DNA of 64,000 bases, from NCBI RefSeq assembly GCF_004027225.2, contig NC_044277.2:87990283-88054282 (forward strand), read 5' to 3'. The notes below the pieces were generated by a model. It saw only the letters and a program-made list of their open reading frames with translations, made no database searches and had not been told where the DNA came from. Shown here piece after piece: positions 11,875 to 26,700 of this stretch; positions within the stretch are counted from its first letter, which is position 1; the number at the start of each line of letters is the position of its first letter. The position numbers and the translations under genes are program-made. Source of the stretch: Strigops habroptila. Lineage: Eukaryota > Chordata > Aves > Psittaciformes > Psittacidae.

Positions 11875-14800
11875 GCCTTTCCACTTCTATAGCACCTTTC
11901 ATTTAAACAACTCCAGGTATCCTGCAAATAAAATTAGGCTCCACAGCAATTCTGGGAAGTAGTATCCCCTACCGATCTGTTGTAGGAACTGAGAGAGTGT
12001 AGATGAGGAAAGCGCAAGATTTGTTCTGGGCTTCATGTGAAGCCAATGGGAGAGCTATGGATAGAAGCTGGAGTCCTGATTCACACTCCGCTGCAGCCTG
12101 ACTATAAGGCAACTGCTCTATACAGTAGAAAGAAGCACAGTAGGTTTAGAAAATCAAGAAAGAAATTTCTGAGTAATAAAGTATTAGTATCAGTTATTAT
12201 TTTTCAGTCTGGGCTCCTGAAATAAAGCTTCTGTATAAACACAGAAAAAAAAAGTGCCCTGCTTATCAGTGACACTGTGCATACATAGCTAAATCTCAGT
12301 TTAAATCTAGGCATCTCAGTATGAATTTAGATGTCTGGCTGACCGCATCTGGGTTTCAAACTGTCATCAGTTCAGCATCACAGGCAATGGAAGCCATGTT
12401 CCTGGCTGTTACTTGGTGTACAGTTAATCTGTGAGATGTTTGTGCTGTGGTTAAGGTGTAATGTATCTATGTTAGAATTATAGAATCATCTCATAGGACC
12501 ATGTTACATTGCAAAGATATGCTGCTGGCAGAGAGACAGACTTGAGGAGGGGAACTCCTAATACCATGCAGCTTGAGAGGGGTCACCTGGGGGTGACAAA
12601 GGTCCATGGAAGCACTGGGAAGTTTTCCTTGCACCAGCACAGGAGCCTGAATCTTTCTATAAGGACAGACTTATTCCTGTAGTGTGTGGTAGGAACATTT
12701 CACCCACCTAGCTTAGCCATTACGGTATTTAAATGGATATACAAGTGCACTCCTATCAATCAGCCCTATTAAATACTTTTGAAATAAATTCAAAAGGCTC
12801 ACTGGAGAGGATGGAAAAGGTTCTCTCTGCCTCTTACCCTGATTTCCTTATCATCTAGGTAGAATTAATGGGAAGGATGCAAAAATCAATTATTTTCTCA
12901 CTGGGTCAAGGTTTAAAATACACCTTCCCACGAAAGCTGTGAACTGCACATTCCCAGCTCAGTACTTGTTCCGGGCAGCTTTTCATATCACAGAAACAAC
13001 GTAAATAGGCTGACTTAAATTTAGTAGGGCAGGGCAGGGTAGCAAAGTTCAACTTGTCGTTTTGCTCTGTCCCCAGATTTGAAGGTTTTACAGATCAAGG
13101 TATCTTTAATCCCCTTTGTCAGTCATTCATGTGAACTGATAAATAAAGGAAAGTAATACTTACCTGACAGGGGAGACACCATGATCAGGCAGGTGATTTT
13201 CCCAGGGCGAGGATCATTCTCTGCACTCTGAGTGTGCTGACCCCTGCGATTTTCCCAAATGTGGAAAACTCGACTGTTACAGCTGAACCCAGGACAGATG
13301 CAGAGTTCATCCAGGCTAAGGATCACAGCTAATTCGCTTGCCATTGCATCCCAGCTGTAGACAACTGCAACCCAGAATACTTTTAAAGGTCATTTTACTA
13401 ATTACAATAGTCAGAGTTTCCCATTAGCCATACAAGGCTATGTCACTTCAGGCTTTTTGATGTATCTCAGTCTACTGGTAAAACTAGAAGTAAAATTTAC
13501 TTAACTGATAGATATACTGCTAATTTCAATAACCCAATTTGGAAGTGACAGATCAACTGAGGAAAAGCTAGCATTAGCTCACAAAAGCACTTATGACCTG
13601 CTTCCAAAAGGCAACGACAAAGCATTTTAGTAAAAGAATTAATGTAAGTTAGATTAGGGTTACGAGTCACTCTGGGAATTACCTGTCAGCTACAAGTAAA
13701 AGGCATGATATCCATTTTACTAAAGTCCAGAGATGTCCCTAGTTTTTGCTGGTTTTGTTGGGTTTAGTTTGTTTTGGGTTTTTTTTCCTGAAAAACAAAT
13801 ACACGCTTGTATTATTTAAATCACAAATAATTAAACAGCCAGGTTCTCACCTTGTTTAAAAGGGGGAAGATCCTTCCAAAACCCCCTGCTTGCTGTGTGC
13901 TCCAGGCTCAGAGGGCAACACAGGAGCACAGCGAGTGGAAAAAAAAAAAAGGGAGAAACAGAGAGTGTTTAACATTCAGAATTTGTCCACAGCTGATAAT
14001 TTATTGGAACTCATCTGTAACAAGGCCTGGCACTGATTTATAAGTTGATTTGAAAAATAAATAAAAGTGATAGAAACCTGCATTTGGTTTTAATGATAGA
14101 CTGTTGCAGCATGAAAAGTAAGGATATGAAACATTGCAAGGAAATTAGATATTATGCCCTGAAGACAACTGCAGCTACCAGCCCATTAATTGTTAGATAT
14201 TTATTATTAAAAATTTCTTTTCATGAGTGACTGCAGAATATTTGTGCTCTTAAAGTTGTTGAGTTCTGACATGAATGAAGCGTATGAAGCTCATTTTTTC
14301 TTCTCTCTGTGTGTGCGTGTGTATGTTTGTGGAACTGACAAGGTAGCTGACCCAAAAATGTGATGAATCTTGCCTGCACAAACACAAAAGCACAAGCACT
14401 GCCTCTGAATTGATACTGAACAGGATAATGAATGCTGCGAAGTTTGTTACTGTTCTGAATATCAATGTCAAGGGGCTTGACGGTGCTCAGAAACAAGTCT
14501 CTGTGGAAGCAGAGAGGGCCCAACTCTGTTCCCAGTGAGATGAACAGCATCTCCAAAGAGCTTTGACAATTTGCATGGGTAGTGTCTCATCTCCCATGTG
14601 CTCCCAGAGCTTAACCGGTTACACACCAAGTGCTGCAGGAAGGAAGAGACAGGTAACTAGTGAAAACCAGCAGCGTATATTTGACAAACCAAAAGAAGGC
14701 AAGGAAAGTATCATTTTTAAAGGTGCCCTAAAGCTCTTGGCAAAATGATGCATTATATCATGCCTTAAAAATACAGAGGAAATTCAATCAAATAAATTCT

Positions 14801-17800
14801 GAAAATGAGTTCACAGAAAGGCAAGACCACCTAATATGTCCTCCTACCTCTCCAGCCTCAGTTTACAAAATAGCAAGCATTGCTGATTTTCTGAGCAAGC
14901 AATATCTAAGGGAAAGAGCATATGTAGGACTGGTGCACATGAGGCATGGTGTGGCGAGCTGTGTGCCACACTGACCTTCTGAGCGATTGTGGGTGTTGAC
15001 CTGCCTGTAGAAATACTGACAATAATATGCCCTTTCTTTTAAAAGCACTTTGTGACAACTTATAAAAATAAGGAAAGAGGCAGAGAGAGGAAAACGTGTT
15101 TTATTATTACATAGGTGCTATGTTGCATAGAGTAACATAGAGTTACAAGACTGCAGAAACACATAAAGGGAAATGGTCCTTATCTCTATTGGCTTATGAT
15201 TTACCTGCTCAGATTTTGCTGTGAATTGTTAAAAGCAGTTATAATAATTACGTATGATAATAATGTGACTACAGAAACTTAATGGAGAAAGATCAGATTT
15301 AAAATCCTTGCTTCTTGAACGTTCTGAAGCAATCGTTACCACCATGAGTTTGTACAGTGTTTAGACCGTGTTCCTCTTTTCTCTTCCAAGTTGTATAAAG
15401 CAGCTTATCACCATTTCTCCAGCCTCATTTCACTTGGAAAACATATCTTTAAGGCCACATGCACTATACAAATGAGGTTTTCAAAAGCAGGGATGTGTTC
15501 TGTTCACAGTAACAGGTATCTGCTACTTCATCTGTCCTTGGGATGTGAACATTCATTTCTCCATAATGAAATATACCTTACAGTCTACATTACTGTTATT
15601 TCCTCATAGGTATTTATTTGGTGTTTCTAATGAAGAGAAAATCTGTTAGGCCACATAATTCCTTTTCAGACTATGGATTTAAAAAGGAGGAACATTTTTA
15701 TGCACTGCAAAGAAGACAGGCAGCTATTAAAAAAAGATTCACAGTTATAGGCAAATATATTAATGGTGGGGTTAGCACTTGAAATGAGAATTTATAGCAT
15801 GCCTTAACCTAATCCCTCATTAAGATAATTTATTCCCACCCTCAAGGTTTCACATCACAGCTAGCACTAGGCAAATAATTAGTAACAAACAATTCATTTG
15901 ATCAATTTTAGCTCCTCTTTTTTAATGAATTGTCAGCCAACGCAGTACGATTTTCTCAAATATATTTATAATTCAACATTATTTGCCATTTTTTGTGACA
16001 AATTTGTAGCCTGTTGTTTATCCAGGAGGAGTTGGGTGCTCAATGGTAGCTAGCCAAGATATTTTGAGTGAATGCAGAATTCACATGGCATAATTGTGTT
16101 CTCTGTCTGGGACGTGGGATGTATGGATCCATTTTACTTTGTGAATACTCAGGCTTTCAAGATTTGAACATTATTTCCCCTAAATAAAGTTGATCATGCA
16201 AACGTTTTAATCCATACCTCACAGCTAAGGATGAGAGTGCTTTGCTTTGGGGTCATGTTTCCCAAGAGACTAACAGCTCCCTTTGTAGCTAGGCGGAAAA
16301 GGGCTGTCTGGCTGCTCTGAGAGAGCTCCCTGCCACAGAGAAGGCTGCAAGCCTGTGTGCTAATTGAGGAGCCTTAGGAAGTTACTGCATCAGAAGCATT
16401 TCCTGATGAATCTCTAGGAAGTATCCAAACATGTGCTGACTAAGCTCTTTGCTCAGCTGCCCTTCTGCCTGCTGTGCAGAAACCTGTGGGAGTCTACTTA
16501 GGAAATGTTGCATCTAGAGGACTGAAAGGCTATGAAATGAATTGGGGTCTCTGACACAGCCCTATCTGGGCCACCTCAGCAGCCCTGGAAGGTATTTTCA
16601 AACTACATTTTTCATGTTATATCAGCCTGAATGAGAGCAGTTATCAAGCTAATGAAATTCTTACATCTCTGTCAGCTGATGGGAATAAAGCCAAGCAATA
16701 CCATTTCCTAAAACAGCAGCATAAAGCTACTTACCAGAAGTACAACCTATAAAACAAAGGAGGAGAAATACAGCAGTTGTGGTATAAAGGCACCAGGCTG
16801 AGATCCAGCAGGCCCATGTTAGAGCCACCCTGTGCAGAATCCCTATGTCAGCCGTCCTTCCTTCTTTTTTGTGAAATGGGGAGAAATGTTCTGTCATTTT
16901 TCATGTGCAGCTGACTGCCTGTTGGTTCTGTTTGTTTTCCAGGAGGACGACTTTGCACTACAGGGCTGTTTGGGAACCAGCGAGGCAGAGCTAGGTATGT
17001 GTTATTACCCCAACACCAACAGTGATAGCTAGGCGGTTCAGATAGTTTCCCTAAACAAAGTACCATAAATCCAGAAAATTCAATTAAGGTTAGACTTAGG
17101 AGACAACAAAGCAGAGAATATAACTAAAGTGCTCTGCCTCAATTCAGCCCTGTAGAGACACAAAGCTATGACTATTCAATGGAAGAGATCATTTTAGCTC
17201 CTCAAATTAAGCACTTTTGAAACAATGCTATACATTTTCCTCCAATGTTTTATCCTTTGCACGCATGGATCAAGGAGAGAAATGGTGTTGGGGATCTGGG
17301 AGAGGAAGGAGGGCAAAGTGGCAAACTGTACTCTTCTGACTGGGGATAGTTACAGCTTCTCTATAGAATTTCTATTCTGAGCATTACATTATCAAAACCT
17401 GAACTTAATTTTAATTTAGCTTAAGACTTTCCTTAGGATAAACCATTAAAAAATTGTTCCATGAATACCAATTAAGAAACTCAAATAAAATACTAGCATT
17501 CAATATTCCTAATGAAAACCATTAAATAACATCCCCTCCATGCAGTCCCTTACTCTGAAAAGTCTAGATCAAGAGCAAAGAAAAACAAGTCAGTATTTTG
17601 ACATTTTGTCCCCTTTACTTGCTGGTTTTAGAGGACTTTCAGAGTGGCCAGATCTCTAAAGGGTGGGTTAAACAGGAACCAAGACTTCCCCACATTGAGA
17701 CCGCATTCTTGACCTCTTCCTACATTGCCATCCCAGCCTTACTTTGGAGAAATAACAGAAGTAAAGAAGATATTTTCAGGTATTGGTGCTCCAGATAAGA

Positions 17801-20800
17801 GTAAAATTGAACAGAATAATTTGCAAATGTGCTGATTCAATTTCATTCTGTAAAACTGAAAAGGAACAATGCACCTTCTATAGAAAACCTACATAGAAGA
17901 CCTAATTCTATTACTTCGCTTCTCTACTAGCTACAAAAATGCCCAAGTAGATGACATTGTGCAGTGTTGTGGGATAGTGTCCCTCCATCTTTCCTTCCTC
18001 ATATTTGAACCTACTATATAAATTTTTACCATGTCTGGCAACATTACAGCCTTCTCAAGAAAAAAGGACTGAAAGAGTGACTCCAGCAGCCAAGACAACT
18101 GGTCTGGTAAGTACTGGATAAAAGTCTCCTGTTCCAGCACCTCTGTCAATCTAGCTCCTTCATTCTTTTGGCTTTTTAATAGTATTGTTAACTAAAAATT
18201 GTAACATCTTGTCTTAGATCAAACTGTTCTTCCTTCGGTTTTGTTTTCATGGAGAAATTTCTGCCTCTCCTGTCACCAGAATGTTCTCTACACTTTCCCT
18301 AAGGATTGAATCTGCCCTCAGCGCAAGCCAAATACTATACACACAATTGCTTCAGTTTGGTTGTTGAGTTTGAATGAGTTTAAATTGCTGAAACTCAGCC
18401 CCAGGGAGGAGCTGGTTGTAGTAATTTGTACATTTTGCTTTTCAAGAATTCCTACAAAACTCTACTTGTAGCCACAGTTTCTTTAAAAATTATTACTTGT
18501 TGTTAGCTATTCTGCACAAACCCCTAATTTCATGCATATTAAACAGATGAGCTCATAGTAGTGCCCTGTCCTTCCTTTACAAGGAAAGGTCTCAATATTT
18601 TCTTCAGGAAAGGTAGGGGATTTTTCTTTTTTGGCAGAACAGAAGCACTAGCTCCTCTGTTTCAACAAGACATCCCAAAGAGGTGAGATTTTGTTATTCT
18701 GAGGCTTCTGTTCTCCTCTGAATTGTAAGTAGCAGTTACAGTCTTCTTGCAATGAAATAACAATAGATCTGCAGTCCATGTTGCTCGCATGTGTCAATAG
18801 GCTTTATGGTACGTTGTGCACTGTACTACATTCAATAGAATTTGTAAGAATTTGTAGTTATTGCACATCTTGCAACCTAACTATATAGATTTTTATAGAC
18901 AACTGTGGAGAAACAGGGAGTCATGACTGAACAGAACTTTATTAATCCATTGTTTAAAAACCAATCTACAGTAGTGTCAGCCACAGAATTCTGAGCAACA
19001 AATCCAAATAAATCACTTGGTTTGCTCTTGAATACCAACATTCCAGAGGCAAACAGACTAAATTGGCTCAAAAGGATAACAGAAGAATAAGCCTATGAAC
19101 ACTCAATAAGGTCATAGTTGTCATAGTGAAAGGAGAATAAAATGATGATAGGAAAATTACTTGTACAGTATAAAACTAGTAACTAGGATGCTAGGATTTT
19201 AACTGGTATTCTCCAGTTAGACTACAGGAATGAAAAAAAAAAAGCAAAACAACAAAAAAGGTGAGGGCATAAGAGTAAATACTGAGATAAAACCACAAAC
19301 ATTCCAGTGTGGTTTGCTCCTCTGTCTAAAAGGAACAACGCTCTCCTAAATGCCCATGTCCTCATGTAGCTGTCTCAGCTCTTTTTCAATTGTTGCCTTA
19401 CAGTATTCACAGGCAGAAAAATTCAGGTTTTTGTGAGAAATAACAGAGGTAATGGATGTACTGCAAGCCCTGTACTCCCTGCTGTGCCAATTTGGAGAGG
19501 ACGGTGCGTTATGCACCATCTTATTTGCTGTTGTGATAAGCTTCAGACATGTAACATTATTTACTACATGAGGCTGAGAAAATAACACAGGTTACCAATT
19601 CTATTGAAGAGAGATTACAATAATAGAAACGAACACAGGGAAGAAGAGATGCAAAAACAGCTCTTCCTGCGAGTCTCAATAAATAAACTAAACAGAGAGG
19701 ATAAAAAGGTCAATACTGAAAATTATTTATGAAGAATTCCCCGCACCACAGAATATTAATAAGGAAAATGCAAAACAAACAAACAAAAAAACCACCAACA
19801 AAAATACCCAACAACCTGAAGCACCTCCAAACTGTGCAAATACAAAACTACACATTTTAACACTGTAAATCGTTACCAGAAAGAGAAGTTAAACTGATCC
19901 AACAACCATAGCTCAGGAAGTAGAAATCTAGCAGATTGAAGAAATCACACACTAAATCATATATACCTCCCTTCAGCCATCTGCACGTTTACCATTTTTC
20001 ACCATTTGAACGTATTTCACCATTTTCAGTTTGGCACAGCTGTTCTCCATTTTGAAGGACCTGCAATGAAGATGACTGACAGGAGCCATCCTATTTCCAA
20101 TTGTGAAGTCTCACCATACCTAAAAGAATGTCTTTGCCCATCAACCAAGGTATGCATTTAAGATGAATCTGTCTTCGCAATGGATCTCCACAGACAGCAG
20201 GCGAAGCTTAGCAGAGAGAGGGGCAGTCTAGAGCTCTTTTGTGGTGATTGAATTTGGTGTTTTCAGAACAGTAAAGTAGTTGTCTTCAATTGCTTTGAAA
20301 AATCCCTGTCTTGATTCTTGGTCTGATAACTGAAATCTACGTTGTACCTGCTGCATCCAACATTAGGTAATGGAAAAATAGGGTAGCCAAGAATTAATGC
20401 TGAGGCTGTCCAACACATCTTGATTTACATTTCTTTCCTCATCCTACCACAGTGCACAGTGCAGAAATACAACCTGGTAAAAGACAGCACATTGCACCTT
20501 TCTGGTACACACCTGCACCCTTTCTCCATACAAATTTAGCTGCCAGTAGGAAAAAAGCTAGATCTCCCAACCAGTGACATTTCTATTTAGAAGCCAAATG
20601 TGTCATTTGTACATGGTCTATGCTTCAACTTCTTGGGAAAAAATGAGCTGAGAAAGAATAGATATATTGAAGCTGTCTTGCAATGCAGAATTTACCAAGT
20701 CTAAGATGGTCAGTTCAAGCTGCCTTTACCTCTGTGTTGGGGATCCAAAAGCTTTAGGCAATAACTGGTCTCATCCCTGGCAAGCATGCAAGCATGACTG

Positions 20801-21361
20801 CTTAATCTCAGGCTGCTTTAATCCCAGGAAAGGTGGAGTTTGCAAACCAAACTCGCACAGCCAGGCATGAGTCATTTATTAAGGATAAGGTGTCCAGGGA
20901 ACTCAGGTATGACTCGTAGTAAGGATTAGCTACTTCTAAATCAGTGCTTACCCATGAAGTTGTGTAGAATTTGGGATTTTCTCGTTAAAATCAAGGATGG
21001 TGGTAGTACCTAAATGCACGAATACAGTCTTCATTTGAAGAGGTCAAGCACTCACATTCAGATTTTACTATTAGTTGTACTGCACAGAACGGTGTAAACT
21101 AGGGATAGAATACTTCCAGTTGATAACTTGAACTGCATATTGAGGGCAATTTTTAGCATATTTCTCACTAAAGTGATTTTCCAGTATCCAAAATTTGGAT
21201 AGTACACAAAATAGATAATCCTAACTTTGGGCTAGGGCAACAAAAGATTAGAAGCATGTTAAAGCCTAAAGAGCTTAAATTTTGCTTAGTCGCTGCCTGA
21301 AGCCTATATAAACTCTGCTTTATTCATTCCAGCCTTTCGGGGGCCTCAAATCCTCTTTGTG

Positions 21362-21858
21362 GACATAGAATAGTTTGGGTTGGAATGGACCTTTAAAGGT
21401 CATCTAGTCCAACCACCCCTGCAATGCAGGGGAATCTTTAACTAGACCAGGTTGATCAAAGCCCCATCCAACCTGTCCTTGAATGTTTCCAGGGATGGGG
21501 CATCCACAGCTACCCTGGGAAACCTGCTCCAGTGCTTCACCACCCTCATCATAAAAAATTCTTCCTTATATCTAGTCTAAATCTTCCCTCTTTTAGTTTA
21601 AAACTATTACTCCTCGGCCTATCGCAACAGGCCCTGCTAAAAAGTTTGCTTCCATCTTTTTCATAAGCTCCCTTTAGGTACTGGAAGGCTGCTATAAGGT
21701 CTTCAGGCTGAACCCCCAACTGTCTCAGCCTGTCTTCATAGGAGAGATGCGCCAGCCCCCTCATCGCCTTCATGGCCCTCGTCTGGACCAGCTCCAGCAG
21801 GTCCTATGTCTCTTCTGTGCTGAGGACTCCAGGGCTGGATGCAGTACTCCATGTCCAT
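21362..21858 (-). mobile_element. CR1 LINE, 5'-truncated
   Basis: The plus strand starts ATAGAATAGTTTGGGTTGGA, the complement of a CR1 3' end. Minus-strand translation shows AMRGLAHLSYEDRLRQLGVQ, AAFQYLKGAYEKDGSKLFSR and LKEGRFRLDIRKNFL, the ORF2 C-terminal region. Only the last 500 bp or so are present, and a short deletion removes part of the LFSLEK region. Confidence 0.94.
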
Positions 21859-23287
21859 AATTGTCCAAATGGCTACAATGTCAATCTCAAACTGAAACAC
21901 CCATCAAGTTCAAAATAAGTAGGTATAACTTTACTTGTTAGGAAGCATAAGATTTACTGAATTAGGCATAAGTATTAGCAGAGCTGGCTACATTTAAAGA
22001 CACAGTGAGCAGAGAAGCCATTTCTATCATTAAACAGCACTGATCATTGTTGGATGATGCGGCTTTTCTCTCCTCAGCAACAGCAGATAGAGCCATGTCT
22101 CCCTCTCAGCTCTTTTCTGAAGGGGTACTTTAAGCTGTATGTAGGTAATTCTGAAAGCTGAGATGGGGTACCTCCAATTCCTACCGCACTGTTTTGCTCA
22201 TGAGGGACTACTAATTAGCTGGACTGGGTCATTCAAATTATGGCCGAGATGGGTCTGACTAATGGGTCTCATCTATCTGCACATTTGAGTGCGTCTGCTT
22301 TCTACAGATAGCTATAACATAATCCACTTCCTAAGTATAACCTATAGTGCCCTTAATTTTTTGTACTGAGGACTCTCTAGCTATAACTCCTAGTCCTACA
22401 AAACACTGTGGCAGCTCTCACATTATACAGTTCCTGAAATCATGGAGAAGCAATGCAATGAGGAAGCACCTCTATCGTATGAAGCCAACAGTATCACATT
22501 GTGCATCCAACTGGGCTGCAGACCTTTCACAATGCTTCGTCACTGAGATGCTGCTGCTGCGCCACTCCTGTTTCTGTTGTGGACAATAGCGTGAAAAAAC
22601 CTTCCATCTTTAGGAGATTGATTATATCCATGTTTATGTTAGTACTGAGTGCTGATAGTTACTCAACCTGACATAGCAACTTTTCTTCAGTTTTATATAG
22701 ATCTAGGACTGCTGTTCAACAGAGATTTTTGCATAGATATGCTTGTGTAAATACCTGATACTACAGAACTGTGTTAAGTGGAATTTATACCTGGGTTTTG
22801 AACTAGTAGTAAGGCATCTACCACACCATGTTAATGTAAAATGCTCGTAACTAACAGACAGCAAATGGTTTAGCAACACTTCTAACAGACCTCTGCAGAT
22901 CAGATGCACTAAAACACCCAATATCATTGCAAGAGCTAAATGCAGAGAACCAAAAGCAACTCTGAACTCATTCACGAATACACTCAAATAGTTCTGTGTT
23001 GTTAGCATTAATTTCATCTACCACTTTCTTGCATCAGCTCTAAGAGATTCACATACTCTTTGCATTGAGCAGCAGTTACCAAATGAAGGTGTCCCTCTGG
23101 AGGGGACTGTGCTCTGAAGATACTCACTATTCAGCTAGAATCACACTATGGGATATTGTCAGGATGGCTTCTTCAGCTTCAGTGGAGTTACTGTAGCCAA
23201 CACAGAGAGATGTGTTTTAAATGTTTATTAGCACTTTGGAAACAAGAAAAAAAAGGGGTTGAATCTGGACAAAGGTCACAAGATTTA

Positions 23288-23790
23288 GGATCACAGAATG
23301 ACTGAGGCTGGCTGGGACCTCTGGAGGTCATCTGGTCCAACCACCCCTGCCCAAGCAGGGCCACCAACAGCTGGTTGTCCAGGACCATGTCCAGAGGCTT
23401 TTGAACATCTCTAAGGATGGAGACTCCCCAACCTCCCTGGGCAACCTGTCACTCTCACAGTAAAGCAGTATTTCCTGATGTTCGGAGGGAACCTCCTGTG
23501 TTACCATTTGTGCCATTGCCTCTGCTTCTGCCACTGGGCACCACTGAAAATGACATGGCTCCATCCTCTTTGCACCCACCCTTCAGGTATTTAAATACAT
23601 TGATGAGATCGCCCCTGAGCCTTCTCTTCTCCACGTTGTGCAGTCCCAGCTCTCCCAGCCTTCACAGGAGAGATGCTCCAGTCCCTTAGTCATCTTCATG
23701 TCTCTTTGCTGGACTCTCTCCTGTAGCCCCACCTCTCTCTTGTCCTGGGGAGCCAAGAACTGGACACAGTACTACAGGTGTAACGAAAAT
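23288..23790 (-). mobile_element. CR1 LINE, diverged subfamily, 5'-truncated
   Basis: The plus strand reads ATCACAGAATGACTGAGGCT, then GGTCATCTGGTCCAACCACC and CCCTTCAGGTATTTAAATAC, the reverse complement of a CR1 3' region. It differs from the other copies by its CTGGCTGGGACCTCTGGAGG lead-in, which suggests a separate, older subfamily. The frames are broken. Confidence 0.9.
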
Positions 23791-26700
23791 TACAAGGTAA
23801 AACTTTTCACTTACAATAAAGAAGAGGAAGCAAAAATCTGAGAAATCTAATGAAGAAAAAAAAAATACTCAAATATCCAAAAGTGTAGAGAAACAATACA
23901 GTACTATCACACCTCAAGAAAATCAGCACAACAGCAGAAACCAATCCAGGTATAGAAAAGAAGCATTAAGTCAGCATTATATTCTAAGCTGAGTATTTGT
24001 GCATGAATGTTCTTTATTGCATTACCGTCTTTGCTTCTCTACAAGTGAACAGCAAAAAGATACAGATCCGGCATGACAACATTATGCTCAGCTCCTCACA
24101 TTTTTCCAATGGCAGCAGCTTTTGAGCAGTAGCAAGGTGAACTAAATTCGGACCAGCCACTTGAAAGTGAAGGATATTATGCTTCTCCTATGACTGCTAC
24201 TGTCCCCAGCTTGTTTCCATAGCAAAACAAGAAGAGAAAATCAACAAGACAGTAACAATGCGCACAATGCAGATAAGTTTCAGACAAAATGCAGGAAGCC
24301 TACTTCATGGTGGTCTTACTTTCACTTTAAATTATACTAGTACAGAACACAGACAGAAACAATTTAAAAACCTCTAATATTGGGGTAAAAGAAAACTGAG
24401 CTTACATCGGTACGGTTTCATTTCAGGTACAGAAGGGCTATGTTGGACTTGGGGCATAGAATAACTGAGGGTATTAACATCCATTCCTTGCTCATCACAC
24501 ACTTGCTAAGGCAACTTTGGGCAAGTTACCATCTCCGCTTCATCAGTGAAATGGAGATAGGATTTTTCTGCCTCATAGGCAAGACTAAAATTAATCTCTA
24601 TAAACTGCCTGAGTAGTCAGGAGTTTTATATTAAATATTAAAATTAATATGAAAATTTTAAACAGGTAAAAATGTAATAGAGAGAAAAACCCCTTCCACT
24701 AACAAATTCTGAGCTATTACCTAAACCATATATATATATAATCCCTCCAGAAAAGAAAGTATGAATTCATTTAATTACTTCCCTACCTTGTGAAGTTTAC
24801 TTATTATTTCCTGCCCTCCAGAGTATATATGCAATTCTATACCTCTTTTCAGTAAACAACTCAAAAAGTTTCCATGACTGAACAAGCAGCAGTTAAACAT
24901 GAGAGAAGGGCTTGTTTGTGCCTGGGAGCATGGGAGGCAGAACGAAAAGAAACAATTAAGACAAGCCAGTAAGAAGGGCACTTATTAAAGAAAAAAAAGC
25001 ACCTGCAATAATTTATTTCTTCTTCAGTTCTCAAGGCAAGCAAGGGAGAAGAGAGATTTTCTTGGTAGATGGAATGAGGTCAAGGAGTTAACTTGTAGTG
25101 TGCTCATCAAGAACTTTCAAAAAATAAATGGAAAGTATAAATGGAAAGATTTTGGGTTTTGGTTTTTTGTGGAGAAAAAAGGATGTAAAAGAATTATCGA
25201 GACAGTCATAACTGATATGAAATAGAAAATACAGAATGTGTCCAATCTCTACTAATATGATGTGAGCCCTTAAATGCAGGAATAGAAACCTTAAACAATC
25301 CATAGTGCATTGACAGAGCATGTAAAAAAGGGAGTTGGCATCCAAAATTAATAATGACAAGTAAGGAAGATGAGTAGGAATGACACATGCCTAAGTTTTA
25401 GCTCAAAATGTTTGGTAAGTGCAAATTAATGATCAGATTAAGGAAAACAGTTTAATGTGGTATCAGGAAACACTGTAAGTTTGGGGAGACTGGGGACATT
25501 CAGAGCATTAGTTCTTCCATACTTGTATTCACACACAGATAGCTGAATAATTAAGTTTGATGATACTAACGTACTGAAATACTGGAGAAATTCACTGCAC
25601 AGTCAATTACTTCGGTATTCGAGCGTGCCAAATAAATGCAAAAATGTAATGTGAAAGCAACTGCAAATGCATATTAATTTAGGAAAATGGAGCTCCCTCA
25701 GTCCTCCAAAAGAGGCAGAAGTAGTGGGTGTCACAGAGGCAGATTGCTGACGTCAGTGGAGACGCTGGGCAGCCTTAAATTTTAGTGTGAACTTCAATTC
25801 CATTATAACTAATTCTTGTATCACACTTTTTCTGTAGGGAGGAGAAAGTTGTGTAGCATAAGATGCAACTAATTCACATTATATTTAGGTAATTAATGTT
25901 ATGGTATCAGAATGAATGGGTTTTTTTCTTTGTAGCTTCATAATGCCTACTGTAAAGAGCCCAGGAGCCAGTGCGTACAAAATGCAAACATTATTATGAT
26001 CAGGCTACACAGCAACGTTAGGAAGGATTAACCAACACCCCAATATAAGTGCTCTTATATGAAAAATAGAGAATTTACAGTCGATTTGTGGACAAGCCCT
26101 TATTCATATTTCATAGACAACACAAAACCAACATACATATACAGTACAGAAGATCCTAAACCAAAATGTTGTAATACCTCTTGGAGGTTTTTGTAAGGTT
26201 CTCTTACTTGCATGCTTTTAAGGCTGATTAAAAAAAACCACCACCAACAACAAAAACCCAACCAACCACCTCCCCACAAACAGCAACTCACTGAAATGAA
26301 GGTTTTCCTCACAGCTGGATGAAAGCATGAAACTGCAGACCACAAGACGAGGTGGCAAATGATGAACTACTCTCACTTGTGTGTACATTTTTCTTTAACA
26401 CACTTGCATACTGTTGATTAGCTAGTACTAGACTCACACCTATGAAAATAAAAATCTCTTAAAATTTAGGCTATTAACACTAAACCTTCAATATTCATTT
26501 GTGTACAAAAATAATTTTTAAAAGTACACCTGTAAAACAAAACAGATATTTCTATAGTTAAGAATAAGAAAATTAATAAAAAAATAAATCTAAACTTCCC
26601 CTAAGGTGTACTCCATTAACTCAGTCCTGTATACAACAGAGAATAAATTAAAAAGTAAATTATTGTGAACACTATGCTCTCCAAAGTGAGAGAATAGAGA

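Larger units (their letters stand above)
7879..21361. other. Intergenic DNA with simple repeats
   Basis: No coding exon recognised. It contains the inverted-repeat element near 9.7 kb, poly-A runs (9594-9615, 10,300-10,320) and the microsatellites listed separately. The AT-rich stretch at about 15,640-16,020 has many homeodomain-like TAAT/ATTA sites and could be a conserved noncoding element, but sequence alone cannot show this. Confidence 0.5.

Noticed and set aside
12474-12500. Short CR1-like terminus (AGAATTATAGAATCAT)
   Set aside because: Only a few bases resemble the CR1 3' end and the following sequence does not continue as CR1.
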